A stretch of DNA of 64,000 nt, from assembly GCF_016920785.2 (NCBI RefSeq), contig NW_024609839.1, forward strand, positions 8,334,196-8,398,195, given 5' to 3'. How positions within the stretch are numbered: position 1 is the first letter of the stretch; each line of letters begins with the position of its first letter. Shown piece by piece: positions 63,501 to 64,000 of this stretch. The notes below the pieces were generated by a model. It did no database searches. It was not told where the DNA came from and saw only the letters and a list, made by a program, of their open reading frames with translations. A program made the position numbers and the translations under genes. Origin of the DNA: Ixodes scapularis. Taxonomy: Eukaryota > Arthropoda > Arachnida > Ixodida > Ixodidae.

Positions 63501-64000
63501 GAGATAGCAAAACAAAAGATAGCGTGCACAAACAAACATCTGTCGGAGAAAATAAAACAGCCACAAGAACTGAGTGAGAACCACAAGAAGAGCACAAGTA
63601 GGTTTTCGCTAACGAAAGAAAAAGGCGATGTAAATAGGGCAGTGATGTAGCGGGAAATAAACACTACTAAGCAGTGCTCCTTAGCCGGGGAGTGTCGTAC
63701 TGGTGCTAAAACTCACTAATAACGGCAGAAAGCCTATAATTAACAGCGGCTGGCCCTTTCGTAGCTCTTTCTCTCTCTCAATCCTTCCCCGAGATGGTTG
63801 AAGCTGCAGCGAGCGAGTTCTCGAGGACCGCCGCGATAAAACACCCGCCGTGGTCCAGAGCTCCTAGCCACACGGGCCACTTCATCAAGGTTTAACCACG
63901 CGTTCTCTCCGGCACGCAGTTTCAGCTTTTGTGCCTTTGTGAACCCAGAATGGGGTGAGAGAGGAAGGAAGAAAAGGATTGCTTCGTCGCCTGGTATTGC
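60520..64000. other. No gene seen
   Basis: Mixed composition with short pyrimidine/purine runs (61040-61055, 62080-62115) and T-runs. Open frames are short and show no signature. 63780-64000 is CpG-richer and could belong to a gene starting beyond the edge, but nothing in it proves that. Confidence 0.4.

Noticed and set aside
1..64000. CRISPR array, rRNA, operons or prokaryotic promoters
   Set aside because: No regularly spaced repeats with unique spacers, no rRNA-like stretches and no bacterial gene layout were seen.

Overview
The window looks like nuclear DNA from a large, transposon-rich animal genome. The best guess is a hard tick or a related chelicerate. This is inferred from the mix of elements: Penelope-like, Tx1/L1-like and CR1-like LINEs, several Ty3/gypsy lineages, tRNA-derived SINEs, and many TA- and TTAA-flanked MITEs. 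I found no rRNA, no CRISPR array, no bacterial-type operon, and no host gene that I could recognise with confidence.

Region 1-4545 is a decayed L1/Tx1-like LINE (LINE A) on the minus strand, broken by three DNA elements. One of these is a hAT-like MITE with an exact 8-bp target duplication. Region 4640-15512 is a three-layer stack of LTR retrotransposons, all on the minus strand. An old Ty3/gypsy element (Gypsy-1) was hit twice. In its protease it carries a very young, internally deleted Gmr1-like element (5870-9600; near-identical 532-bp LTRs, GTAG duplication). In its gag it carries a nearly complete gypsy element (Gypsy-2, 10645-14919) with an open 1174-codon zinc-knuckle/protease/RT/RNase H/integrase frame. 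Region 15858-18462 holds two Penelope-like copies head to head, forming an inverted repeat with arms of about 1.25 kb.

Region 18.7-29 kb holds a SINE, nested terminal-inverted-repeat elements, MITEs, a Penelope C-terminal remnant and a CR1-like RT remnant. Region 29.6-35.8 kb is a second L1/Tx1-like LINE (LINE B, minus strand) with two DNA elements inserted. Region 36-44 kb is mostly anonymous DNA with striking palindromes, one unidentified 176-codon open frame and a CR1-like 3' end. Region 46.2-49.8 kb is a TA-flanked MITE split by a young gag-only LTR element, whose Gag carries a long acidic repeat region in place of pol.

Region 50.2-51.9 kb carries minus-strand coding remnants that I could not name. 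From 54 kb to the end there are short repeats, a third Penelope remnant, another copy of a MITE family and anonymous sequence.

The only frames that look intact enough to make protein are the Gmr1-like Gag-protease (6860-8857) and the Gypsy-2 gag and pol frames. The Gmr1-like copy lacks its own integrase core and RT. Its near-identical LTRs suggest that it was mobilised recently, probably with enzymes supplied in trans.
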